From NCBI GenBank assembly GCA_009692205.1, contig SHZR01000008.1, positions 34,012-98,011 of the forward strand: a stretch of 64,000 bases of DNA, in the 5' to 3' direction. Numbering within the stretch: the first letter of the stretch is position 1; each line of letters begins with the position of its first letter. The stretch comes from Gemmatimonadota bacterium. Lineage in GTDB: Bacteria > Gemmatimonadota > Gemmatimonadetes > Longimicrobiales > Gaopeijiaceae. Positions 44,731 to 53,408 of this stretch are shown here, piece after piece. Both the position numbers and the translations under genes were made by a program. A model generated the notes under the pieces. The model had not been told where the DNA came from, did not search any database, and saw nothing but the letters and a program-made list of their open reading frames with translations.

Positions 44731-45538
44731 ACGACGTCCCCAGGCCTTCGAGGAACGAATCGCCGGGGGCACCCACGGCTGCGCGGCGATAGTGCTCGGT
44801 CCCGAGGAGCCGGGCCGCGTCTCGCTCGTCGAGCCACTCCAGCGCGCTGCCCTCGACTTGGGTTCGATGACACCGCAACGCGGCCAGCTTGCGTGCTGCG
44901 AACTGCCCTGCTTCCACCACGAGCGTCGGCTCCGGCGCCTGCGAGCCGAAGGCATCCGGGTCCACACCGAGGATGCGCCCGGGAGCCCGGTCCGAACCCG
45001 TGGTCCCGCCTGCACTCGTCGCCAACTGGGCGTGGCTCGAAGCGGCCTCGACGAGCGCGCGCATCGCCCCCTCCGGCATGCTGACGTAACGGAGAGCCGG
45101 CGCCGAAGGGCCCAGCCCCGCGATGGCGGCAGTGGTCCGCTCGTGCACCGCGATGTGGTCGGGATGCCAGTAGAGCCCGTCCTCGTCGAACGTGAGCACG
45201 ACGTCTGGCCGGAAGCGGCGAATCACGTCGAGGATGTCCGCCTCGAGGCGCGCGGCGTCGATCCAGGGAAGCATGCCGTCCTCGTGGTCGAGCAGCACGA
45301 CGTCGCGAATGCCCAGAACCCGTGTGGCCTCCCGAAGCTCTTGGGCCCGAAGTTCGCCCAGGCCGTCGCGTCCCCGTCCCGGACCGTGCTCGCCGTGAGT
45401 AAGACAGAGAACCGAAACCCGCACACCGCGCTCCGCACACATCGCCAGCAGCCCGCCGCACGCCAACGACTCGTCGTCCGGGTGCGCGAAGACCGCGACG
45501 AGCGAGGATCCGGTGACGTCTCGGCTCGGCTCGGACAT
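44720..45538 (-). CDS. PIG-L/LmbE-family deacetylase
   Basis: The 272-residue zinc hydrolase has AHPDDE (H19, D22, E23) and HPDHIAVHE as the second ligand set, with FDEDGLYWHPDH just before. Members remove N-acetyl groups from N-acetylglucosamine linked to inositol or another aglycone (MshB, BshB). Here the likely substrate is the N-acetylated sugar installed by the neighbouring glycosyltransferases. The ATG lies 1 base after the stop of the upstream GT4 gene. The gene overlaps the Trm112-methyltransferase by 11 bases. Confidence 0.93.
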   Translation of the reverse strand: MSEPSRDVTGSSLVAVFAHPDDESLACGGLLAMCAERGVRVSVLCLTHGEHGPGRGRDGLGELRAQELREATRVLGIRDVVLLDHEDGMLPWIDAARLEADILDVIRRFRPDVVLTFDEDGLYWHPDHIAVHERTTAAIAGLGPSAPALRYVSMPEGAMRALVEAASSHAQLATSAGGTTGSDRAPGRILGVDPDAFGSQAPEPTLVVEAGQFAARKLAALRCHRTQVEGSALEWLDERDAARLLGTEHYRRAAVGAPGDSFLEGLGTSYAH

Positions 45539-45539
45539 G

Positions 45540-46559
45540 TCAGTCCTTCACGAGCCGCGCGTACACGTCGACGTGCGCCTCGACCATGCGATCCGGGCCG
45601 AAGCGCTCCACCGCACGCGCGCGGACCCGTGCGCGGTCGAGAGCCAGGACGCTCGGGATCCCATCGACGAGATCGTTGACGGTGTCGAACGCTCCCCCGG
45701 TGAGGCCATCGTCGACGATCTCGTCGACGGCGCCGCGCCGTAGCGCGGCAACCGGTGTGCCACAGGCCATGGCCTCCGCCAAGACGAGGCCGAAGGGCTC
45801 GCCGGCCTGCACGGGATAGAGGAGCGCCCGGGCCTGTCCGAGGAACGAGATCTTGTCGGTGAGACCCAACTCGCCGGCGTACACCACCTGGGTGCCGTCG
45901 ACCAGCGGCGCCACGACGTCGGCGTAATACGCGGTCTTCGCCGCGGCGAGCAGCAAGCGCATCCCGGTCCGTCGGGCGATGTCGATCGCCTCCAGGACGC
46001 CCTTTCCCTCGGTGAAGCGACCGAGGAAGGCGAGGTAGTCGGCCGGTCGGGGGTGAGGCACGAGTCTTCGGGTGTCGACCGCGTGGTGAATGGTCCGCAC
46101 GACTTCAAGGCCGGTGAGCAGCTCCCTCTGCGCCTTCGAGACCGCGATGAAGGGCGCTTCGGGATAGCGAGACCAGAGCGCGACCTCGGACGGCGTCGGC
46201 GCGTGGTGCACCGTGACCACCACGGGCGTCGGCGAGAGCCGCGTGAACGCGAGCGCGATCGGCGCGTACTCCGCCTGGTAGTGGATGACGTCGAAGTCCG
46301 CGGCCCTCTCCACGGCAGCCGCGAGGTTGAGCAGCTCGCAGAGCTCCCACGGCCACAAGTCGAGATCCTCGTGGTAGCCGCGCGGGAACGTGGCGTGGAG
46401 CTTGGCGGTCGTCGTCGAGGATCCGGTCGCGAAGAGCGTCACGTCGTGACCTCGCGCCACGAGCCCGTCGGTCAGCAGCGCCGTGACGCTCTCGACCGAG
46501 CCCGATCGGGCCGGCGGAATCGACTGGGCGACCGGGCCGACCACCGCGATGCGCATCAT
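45540..46559 (-). CDS. GT4-type glycosyltransferase
   Basis: The 339-residue GT-B enzyme starts MMRIAVVGPVAQSIPPARSG, with LTDGLVARGHDVTLFATGSS typical of the acceptor-domain beginning. It has YLAFLGRFTEGKGVLEAIDIARR at the domain junction and YPVQAGEPFGLVLAEAMACGTPV as the donor-binding motif (EPFGL..AEA). The ATG at 46559 overlaps the previous stop (ATGA). Followed by PIG-L, it could transfer N-acetylglucosamine that is then deacetylated, as MshA and MshB do in mycothiol synthesis; that analogy is inference. Confidence 0.92.
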   Translation of the reverse strand: MMRIAVVGPVAQSIPPARSGSVESVTALLTDGLVARGHDVTLFATGSSTTTAKLHATFPRGYHEDLDLWPWELCELLNLAAAVERAADFDVIHYQAEYAPIALAFTRLSPTPVVVTVHHAPTPSEVALWSRYPEAPFIAVSKAQRELLTGLEVVRTIHHAVDTRRLVPHPRPADYLAFLGRFTEGKGVLEAIDIARRTGMRLLLAAAKTAYYADVVAPLVDGTQVVYAGELGLTDKISFLGQARALLYPVQAGEPFGLVLAEAMACGTPVAALRRGAVDEIVDDGLTGGAFDTVNDLVDGIPSVLALDRARVRARAVERFGPDRMVEAHVDVYARLVKD

Positions 46560-47677
46560 CCGTACGCCACTTCCAGAAAGGGCGGCAGCACGCGGGTCGC
46601 GTCGAAGTATTCCGATGCGATCTCGGACGCACGGGTGGCATGAACGGCATAGTCGCACTCGATCCGGTGCAGACCGTCGAGCGCTTCCTCCATGGTCGAG
46701 AAGCCGATGAGGCCCGTCCCCGAAGGAAGGTGGGCGCTCCAACCCGTGTCCTGGACGAGCGCGGGTCGCCCGGCAGCGAGATAGCACTCCGTTCGATCGC
46801 TGAACCACCCCGAGTGCCGAGACACATAGGCGTGCTTCGCGACTCCGAACTCGGCTTTCGAGCTGCGAATGAAGTCGCGGTAGTCCCAGAGCGACCTGGA
46901 TACGCTCATCGCGTCGACCGGCGACCAGCCGTGCTCGGCGAGCAACTCGAGCGGACCGTTTACGGCGACCTCGAACCGCGATGCGGTGCGAGCCGGCAGA
47001 TCGAGATACGCCAGGAACTCCCGATCCTTACCGCCGTCGACGTCGGGGAAGCTCTCGATCTTCCAGGTCATCACCGTGGTGAATCGGTCACGGGAGGGCG
47101 GCGCGGCCGTACGCCAGAGCTCGGTGATCACCGGCTGCCGCGTGGCGTGCCAAGTGAAGTCGCTCGTCGGGACGTCGCACGCCGGTGTGCCGATGTTGGC
47201 CCCGAACGTGAACAGCCGATCGAAGCCCCGAAAGAACTCGACGTACCACGGCTCGCCCTTGGCGATCGCGAGCTGCGTGAACACCGGGTCCGTGTCGATG
47301 AACACCCGTCGCGGAATCGCCGCGTACTCGTCCCGCCAGAACCAGGAGCCACCGGACAGATTCACGAAGAGATCGGCATCCGCACAGAACGCGCGCACGA
47401 CCTCCTGCGACAGACCGTGGTACGAGCCGTCGTAGTTGACGAAGCTCCAGCGGTCGCCGAGACCGAAGGGCTCCAGCGCCCCGTGGATGTAGCGCGTGCC
47501 GTAGGACGGGTCGGTGGAAATCTCGTCGCGCTCGGGGTCGTAGATGCACTCGCCGGTGTCCTCGATGTAGAGGACTTCGTGGCCGAGCGCCCGCAGACCC
47601 AGGAGATACATGAGCGAGCACCAGGTGACGCCACCGTACGGGTACCGCGCCACGATCCCCGCCAGCAGGACCTTCAC
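46556..47677 (-). CDS. GT-B-like glycosyltransferase
   Basis: The 373-residue protein begins with VKVLLAGIVARYPYGGVTWCSLMYLLGLRALGHEV, a GT-B acceptor start, and contains VFIDTDPVFTQLAIAKG and a C-terminal SGWFSDRTECYLAAGRPALVQDTGWSAHLPSGTGLIGF typical of the donor pocket in GT1/GT4-like proteins of uncertain specificity. GTG 47677 overlaps the ABC-transporter stop (GTGA), so upstream in-frame codons are rejected. I cannot name the donor. It lies between an ABC exporter and a GT4 gene, all translationally chained. Confidence 0.83.
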   Translation of the reverse strand: MKVLLAGIVARYPYGGVTWCSLMYLLGLRALGHEVLYIEDTGECIYDPERDEISTDPSYGTRYIHGALEPFGLGDRWSFVNYDGSYHGLSQEVVRAFCADADLFVNLSGGSWFWRDEYAAIPRRVFIDTDPVFTQLAIAKGEPWYVEFFRGFDRLFTFGANIGTPACDVPTSDFTWHATRQPVITELWRTAAPPSRDRFTTVMTWKIESFPDVDGGKDREFLAYLDLPARTASRFEVAVNGPLELLAEHGWSPVDAMSVSRSLWDYRDFIRSSKAEFGVAKHAYVSRHSGWFSDRTECYLAAGRPALVQDTGWSAHLPSGTGLIGFSTMEEALDGLHRIECDYAVHATRASEIASEYFDATRVLPPFLEVAYG

Positions 47678-49497
47678 GGCGTGGCCCGCAGAAGCTGGTC
47701 CACCGCGACCTCGTCGTCGAGGGACTGACCGACGGAGAGACGCGCGCACATCTGCCCGTAGAGGGCACACGTCCTGATCAAATCGTCATGGGGCCCCTGG
47801 GCGATCAGTCGCCCGTCGTCCAGCACGAGGATGCGCGTGGCGTCGCGAATCGTGGAGAGGCGGTGCGCGATGACGATCGTGGTGTGGCTGGGGCGGAGCC
47901 GGCGCAGAGTGTCGAAGATCGCACCCTCCGAAATCGCGTCGACCGCCGAGGTCGGCTCGTCGAGAATCAAGATCGGAGCCGCCTTGAGCAGCGCCCGCGC
48001 GAGGCCGATCCGTTGGCGCTCACCACCGGAGAACGTCCGGCCGCCTTCGCCGACGGGAGTCTGGTAGCCCTCGGGTAACCGGGTCACGAAGTCGTGAACG
48101 TGCGCATCCTTCGCGGCGGACTCGACGTCGGCGTCCGATGCGTCGAGCCGCCCGTAGCGGATGTTGTCGGCGATCGTGCCGGCGAACAGCACGGGCTGCT
48201 GGGGGACCACCGCGATCTGTTGGCGCAGCGACGTCAACCGGTAGCGAGCGACGTCGACGTCGTCGACGAGGATCCGGCCGGCGCTGGGCTCGAAAAGCCT
48301 GGGAATCAGGTTCGCGATCGTCGTCTTGCCGGCCCCGGTGAGACCGACCACGGCCACCATCTCCCCGAGTCGGGCCTCGAAGCTGATCGAGTCGAGCACC
48401 CTCCGCGACTCCTCGTAGGTGAAGCTCACCGCATCGAAACGGACGTGCCCGGCGATGCCCGAAGCGTCGATGCCGGCAGGGTCGTCCAGAGTCTCGGGTG
48501 TCAGGTCGAAGATGCCCCGGACGCGGCGTGCGCTCGCGACGGCCTGTTGGAGCGAACCCGTCGAATGCGCGATCGCCGAGAGCGGGTCGTACACCGCGGC
48601 GAGATACGCGATGACCACGAGGAGGCTGCCGATCGTGAGGGACCCGTCGAGGACGTGCATCCCTCCGACGATCAGGACCAGAGCCGTTCCGACGAGCGTG
48701 ATCGCCGTCACGGCGAGGGAGAAGAGGGATTCCTGCCATGTGAGGATCAGGCGCGCACGCATGGTGTCGTCCCCCGACCGCGAGAACCGCCCGAGCTCGT
48801 GGCGTTCGCGCGTGAAGCTCTTCACCGCCGCCACCGAGGAGAGGATCTCGAAGGCGCGCTCGATCAGCGTCGATTCCAGCGCCTTCACCCGCTCGGCGCG
48901 ATCGACCATCGTGCGCGAGTAGAAGCGCAGGCACACGTAGAGCAACGGGGCGACCACGAGTGACAGCAGGGCGAGCGTGAGGTCCACGTAGAGCAGGACG
49001 ATGAACATCACGCTCAGCTTGAGCCCGGCCATGAGCAGAGGGAACACGCCGCCGATGATCAAGTCGTCCACGCAGTGCGCGTCGGCATCGAGGCGATAGA
49101 CCGAGTCTGCCGTCGGGGTCAGCAGGTGGTGCCGCAACGGAAGCGCCTGGAGATGCGAGAGCAGGGCCCCGCGAAGCGTGTAGACGACGCGCTGAGCCAC
49201 CTGCACCTGCATCTGCGTGTGGACCATGCGGACCACCTCGCCCGCGATCTGGACCAGCAGCCCGACCACCACCACCGCGACGAGGAGCGCGACCGCGCTG
49301 CCGGCAATCGCCGAGGGCGTGAGCACCGCCAGCGCATCCGGGAATGGAAGGCCGATCAGCACGTGGTCCACAATCAGCTTGAGCGGCCACGGGGCCAGCG
49401 CCGCCAAGCCGACCTCCACGATCGACAGGGCGACGATCGCCGCGGTCTGCCGTCGATATGGGCGCAGGAAGCCCAGCGTCCACGCGACGACGTTCAC
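47674..49497 (-). CDS. ABC exporter, fused TMD-NBD half-transporter
   Basis: The 607-residue protein has six transmembrane segments (residues 15-310) and a nucleotide-binding domain with GLTGAGKTT (Walker A), FSGGERQR (signature), ILILDEPTS (Walker B) and IAHRLST (H-loop). It resembles MsbA/lipid-A-type and HlyB-like homodimeric exporters. GTG 49497 overlaps the previous stop (GTGA). Its place among glycosyltransferases suggests it moves the glycosylated or lipid-linked product of the cluster across the inner membrane; substrate identity is inferred only. Confidence 0.93.
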   Translation of the reverse strand: MNVVAWTLGFLRPYRRQTAAIVALSIVEVGLAALAPWPLKLIVDHVLIGLPFPDALAVLTPSAIAGSAVALLVAVVVVGLLVQIAGEVVRMVHTQMQVQVAQRVVYTLRGALLSHLQALPLRHHLLTPTADSVYRLDADAHCVDDLIIGGVFPLLMAGLKLSVMFIVLLYVDLTLALLSLVVAPLLYVCLRFYSRTMVDRAERVKALESTLIERAFEILSSVAAVKSFTRERHELGRFSRSGDDTMRARLILTWQESLFSLAVTAITLVGTALVLIVGGMHVLDGSLTIGSLLVVIAYLAAVYDPLSAIAHSTGSLQQAVASARRVRGIFDLTPETLDDPAGIDASGIAGHVRFDAVSFTYEESRRVLDSISFEARLGEMVAVVGLTGAGKTTIANLIPRLFEPSAGRILVDDVDVARYRLTSLRQQIAVVPQQPVLFAGTIADNIRYGRLDASDADVESAAKDAHVHDFVTRLPEGYQTPVGEGGRTFSGGERQRIGLARALLKAAPILILDEPTSAVDAISEGAIFDTLRRLRPSHTTIVIAHRLSTIRDATRILVLDDGRLIAQGPHDDLIRTCALYGQMCARLSVGQSLDDEVAVDQLLRATP

Positions 49498-52118
49498 TGG
49501 GGCGTCCTCGTTAGCCCGGCCGCGGCCGTGACCCGAGCGATCGCCGGGTCGAGCACGGTCGCGCCGCGAACCGCCTGCCAAGCCGCTCGGGCGCCGATCG
49601 CGGCGATCGCGACCGCGGCAACGAGTAGGGTTTCCGATATATCGTAGATGAAGATCGACGCGCTCATGCCGCCCGCGACCACGAGCGCCATCGCGGCACC
49701 GCGCAGGGTGCCCAGAAAGCTCGGGCGGAGGCGCGCACGGACCCGCAGGAGACACGCCCCGTTGCGGTGCTCCTCCATCACCGTCTGCACGTGCAGCCAT
49801 CCCCATCGGCCGATCGCGACGCTGAGATCCCGGTCGGGACGCCATCCCTCGTCGACCTCCACCAGCTGAGCTGGCCGGGCAGCGCGCAGGACCCCGACGA
49901 GATCCGTCAGCAGCCTCCCCTGCGGGACCCACGACTCGCTCCAGAACGAGCGCTCGGTACCGCCCGGGGCCACGAGCCGCACGGAAGCCAGCACGTCACC
50001 CAACGTCGGCATCGGCGCCTTCCACGGCCGGCTCGTCGTGTGCTCCGGCGCGATGGCCTGGGGCCGCGACATCCCCCGCAGCCTACCTCTGAAGCGGGCC
50101 AGCGGCTGGAGCACATGCAGCCAGGCGATGAGCGCTCTGTACCGCAGGCGACTCCACCAGGCGGGCCGACCTCCGATCGCGGGTAGGGCGCTGATGTTGG
50201 ATCGCCTCGCGCACTGGATGCAGCGCGCGAGGGTGATCACTCCCCCAAGGGTCCCGGCGATCAACGGCAGCCACGCCGCATCCATGCCGGCCAACGGGCC
50301 CCAGAAGCCGATATTGAAGAGACCGAACGACGCGATCATCCACGCCGGCGAGTGGGGCAGCCAGCGCCACCCGTGAACCGGGGTGCTGTAGACCGACGGA
50401 AACGCCGCGGTGCCCCAGACACCCGTGTTGACGCGTCGCTCGGAGGCCGTCTGCAGGAAGGGAAGCGGGCTGTAGATCCGCCCCCGCCACACCATGTGCC
50501 CGCCGAGAAACTTCTCGGGGTGATGCGCGTCGAGCCACGCTTCAGACTCGCCGTACCCGACCTGCTGCCGCCAGTAGGACCTCACGCTGCCCCGGTGATG
50601 GTGCCAGACCAGCGCCGACGGCGCGAAGCCGATCTCCAGCCCTCGCGCCTGCAGCCGCCAACAGATGTCCACGTCGTCGCCCGCGCGCGTGTAGACCGGA
50701 TTGAAGCCGTCGGCCTCCAGGAGCGCTTCCCGCCGAAACGCCATGTTGCAGCCAGGCACATGCTCGGCGATCCGGTCGTCCAGCATGACATGGATCGGCC
50801 CGCCCGGGGCTCGCGCCACGCACTGGGCCACCCACGCGTCGTCCCGCGGCACCACGTTCGGCCCGCCCACGCCGACCAGGTCGAAGGTCAGCAGCGGCTG
50901 CACCAGGTAATTCAGCCAATCGGGGTCGACCCGGACATCCGCGTCCGTATACGCAACGATCTCGCCCATGGCCGCGGCGAGCCCGACGTTTCGCGCTGCG
51001 CTCAAGCCGCCGTTCGGCACGTCGATGACGCGGACGCGGGAGTGGCTTCTCGCGATGTCGCCAGTCGCGTCGCGCGACCCATCGTTGATGAAGATGATCT
51101 CCACGTCGGGATAGGTCAGCCGTTCGAGTGAAGTCAGACAGGCGTCGACGGTCGCCGCCGCGTCGTACGCGCAGACCACCACAGATACCTTCGGCCACTT
51201 CGCCCGGTCGTCGACGGCAAACGGAGCATCGTCGAAGGCGCGCTTCACCGCGCTGAGCGCGGGCTTCGGGCGGCGTGCCTGGTCCACCAGTCCGAACGCC
51301 CAGTCGTCGACGGGCATCCCACCACACCACCATTCGTCCGTCCAAGAGAAGGCAACCGCTCCGCACGCACCTTCCGCGAAGGCGGTGCGAATGTGTTGGG
51401 CCGTCAGGAACGCCTGACCCTCGAGTCCCTCCCGGATGCTGTCCCCGCCTGCCTCCGCGAGAAGCAGAGGCCGAGTGCCCGCGAGGTGCTGCAACCGCGC
51501 CAGATAAGCACGCAGGTCGGGCTCGCGATGCAGATAAACGTTGTAGGCGAAGACGTCGAACGCCTCGAGCTCGAGATGCTCCGTGGGCGGAAAGTTCACG
51601 TAGGTCAGCAGACTCTCGGGAGCCGCCGCCTTCACGTCTTCATAGAGATCCCGCAGGAACCGCTCGATCCGGCGGTGACCGTGCCAGCGGACGATCCCCG
51701 GAGGGATCTCATTCCCGAGCGCGAACAGGAGCGCCGCGGGGTGCTCCGCGATGCGGCGTACGGTCGCGACGGCGTCCTGCCGAATGCGGCGCGCGAGCTT
51801 TCTGTCGTCGAGGAACGGGATGTGCTGCGGCCAGGCGAGGCCGACCATGATCTTGAGGTCGTGCCGAAGGGCCGCGTCGAGCAGGCCGGAAGACGGCGGC
51901 GTGTAGGTACGCACCGTGTTGATGCCGGCAGCGGCCATCGCCGCGAAGTCTTCCTCGACCCGCTCCGCCGAGGGGAACTGTGCGCCTTCGCTGTCGGGCG
52001 CGAACGTCCCGTACGCGACGCCCTTGATCAGGAAGCGACGACCCTCGACCTCCAGGAACTTGCCCTCCGCTCGAGGTCGGGCGGCGGGTCCGCCGGTCAG
52101 CTCACCTCGCACGTCCAC
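49494..52118 (-). CDS. Glycoside hydrolase (clan A) fused to GT2 glycosyltransferase
   Basis: The 874-residue protein joins a TIM-barrel glycosidase and a family 2 glycosyltransferase. Residues 20-300 resemble GH2/GH5 (VRTYTPPSSGLLDAA; acid/base N136-E137 in ALGNEIP; nucleophile E222 in LLLAEAGGDS). Residues 310-560 are GT2, with VSVVVCAYDAA, NDGSRDAT (346-348), the metal-binding TDADVRVD (391-398) and a GDDVDICWRLQARG catalytic region. Residues 590-660 and 800-850 are hydrophobic and probably membrane-bound. The start is a GTG with no clear ribosome site. The gene lies 16 bases after the GTP-cyclohydrolase gene. It could build and trim the same glycan. Confidence 0.88.
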   Translation of the reverse strand: MDVRGELTGGPAARPRAEGKFLEVEGRRFLIKGVAYGTFAPDSEGAQFPSAERVEEDFAAMAAAGINTVRTYTPPSSGLLDAALRHDLKIMVGLAWPQHIPFLDDRKLARRIRQDAVATVRRIAEHPAALLFALGNEIPPGIVRWHGHRRIERFLRDLYEDVKAAAPESLLTYVNFPPTEHLELEAFDVFAYNVYLHREPDLRAYLARLQHLAGTRPLLLAEAGGDSIREGLEGQAFLTAQHIRTAFAEGACGAVAFSWTDEWWCGGMPVDDWAFGLVDQARRPKPALSAVKRAFDDAPFAVDDRAKWPKVSVVVCAYDAAATVDACLTSLERLTYPDVEIIFINDGSRDATGDIARSHSRVRVIDVPNGGLSAARNVGLAAAMGEIVAYTDADVRVDPDWLNYLVQPLLTFDLVGVGGPNVVPRDDAWVAQCVARAPGGPIHVMLDDRIAEHVPGCNMAFRREALLEADGFNPVYTRAGDDVDICWRLQARGLEIGFAPSALVWHHHRGSVRSYWRQQVGYGESEAWLDAHHPEKFLGGHMVWRGRIYSPLPFLQTASERRVNTGVWGTAAFPSVYSTPVHGWRWLPHSPAWMIASFGLFNIGFWGPLAGMDAAWLPLIAGTLGGVITLARCIQCARRSNISALPAIGGRPAWWSRLRYRALIAWLHVLQPLARFRGRLRGMSRPQAIAPEHTTSRPWKAPMPTLGDVLASVRLVAPGGTERSFWSESWVPQGRLLTDLVGVLRAARPAQLVEVDEGWRPDRDLSVAIGRWGWLHVQTVMEEHRNGACLLRVRARLRPSFLGTLRGAAMALVVAGGMSASIFIYDISETLLVAAVAIAAIGARAAWQAVRGATVLDPAIARVTAAAGLTRTPQ

Positions 52119-52134
52119 CGGGATGCTCTACTGA

Positions 52135-53262
52135 TCATTCCGCTGAGGCGCGCTGGGAGATCATATCCATCAGCCAGTGGCCCGAGCGATCGACCTTGGC
52201 CTGGACGTAGCGAAGGTTGTGACGATTGATCCCGCCGAAGATGGGGGTGCGGACGGCGACCTCGATGCCGCCCTCCTCCACCGCCCTGACCTTGAGTGGG
52301 TTGTTCGTGAGGAGCTCGACGCGTTTGATCTCGAGATGGCGCAGGATCGCCACTGCTGCGTCGTAGCGCCTCTCGTCGGCGCCGTAGCCGAGCACTGCGT
52401 CGGCGTCGATGGTGTCCAGCCCGCCTTCCTGAAGCTTGTACGCGCGCATCTTGCTGCCCAGGCCGATCCCACGTCCCTCCTGCCCGAGATACACCAACAC
52501 GCCGCCGCCCCGCTTCTTGAAGTGCTCGAGGCTCGCCCGCAGCTGCTCGCCACAGTCGCAGCGCATGCTGCCGAAGAGATCCCCGGTGAGGCACGCAGAG
52601 TGGAGGCGCACCGGCACGGGATCGGGCCAGGTCTCGCGAGGCCCGATGAGGACCGCCACGTGCTCCACGAAACCCCGGGCCTCGCGGAAGAACACGAAGC
52701 GGGCGTGCTCGTCGACGGCCAACGGGACCGGCGCCTCGACGACGCTCGTGATCTCGATTCCGGACCCCGTCACCATGTGCTCCACTTCCTCGACCGGCAC
52801 CCCCAGGATCGCCCCCTCCTGGATCCACCGCGTCAGCACGGGGGGAATCGGATCCACCTCCACGGCCACGAGCGCGGGAAGGAGCCCGCCGAGTCGTGTG
52901 AGCGCCAGACCGGCCGATTCCGGACGTGTGGCCGGACGCGCGCCGAGGCCGAGTCGCGACCCCGACCGGCCCGTCGCTCGGTCGGTCGCCAGACCCAGAA
53001 TCGTGGCGGGTGACTCGCCCGCGTCGAGCGTGAGGCTCAGATCGCCTCCGCCCTCGGTGGCAAGAACGCCCATGGCTCGACCGCGATGGGGGGTCACGAT
53101 CAGCCGAAGCGGCTCCTCGAGGGAGCGCAACTGAGCGAGGCTCTTCAAGCCGAGGCCCTCGACCGGCGCGACGAGCACGCACGCGCCGCGGTCCGCGTCG
53201 TTGACGCACAGAACGCGCCCCTGCCTGAGTTCGAAGACTCCTCGTTCGGCTTTGTGCGCCAT
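52135..53262 (-). CDS. GTP cyclohydrolase II with degenerate RibB-like N-domain
   Basis: The 375-residue protein ends with a GCH II domain (residues 180-375): zinc cysteines C224, C235 and C237 (HSACLTGD, MRCDCG), YLGQEGRGIGL, Y275 in RAYKLQ (equivalent to E. coli Y105), ADERRYD and LTNNPLK. The N-terminal 175 residues follow the RibB layout, but the acidic catalytic stretch DEDRENEGDLV reads NDADRGACVLV, so DHBP synthase activity is unlikely. GCH II opens GTP to diaminopyrimidine plus formate; Y275 predicts this, unlike the Met variant of S. coelicolor SCO6655 that keeps the formyl group. It leads the leftward cluster. ATG 53262 has no ribosome site. Confidence 0.92.
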   Translation of the reverse strand: MAHKAERGVFELRQGRVLCVNDADRGACVLVAPVEGLGLKSLAQLRSLEEPLRLIVTPHRGRAMGVLATEGGGDLSLTLDAGESPATILGLATDRATGRSGSRLGLGARPATRPESAGLALTRLGGLLPALVAVEVDPIPPVLTRWIQEGAILGVPVEEVEHMVTGSGIEITSVVEAPVPLAVDEHARFVFFREARGFVEHVAVLIGPRETWPDPVPVRLHSACLTGDLFGSMRCDCGEQLRASLEHFKKRGGGVLVYLGQEGRGIGLGSKMRAYKLQEGGLDTIDADAVLGYGADERRYDAAVAILRHLEIKRVELLTNNPLKVRAVEEGGIEVAVRTPIFGGINRHNLRYVQAKVDRSGHWLMDMISQRASAE

Positions 53263-53408
53263 TCGGCCACGCAGTATCGTTGGGCCGTCGTGGCCCAGAA
53301 AGCGGGCTCGTGAGACGGCGAGCCGCTCGGGCAGGTCGTCCCCGCGGGTTCGGGGACTGGCGGGCGCGTGGTGCGCCGCGGGACTCCGACCGGTGGGGTA
53401 CTCAGGTA

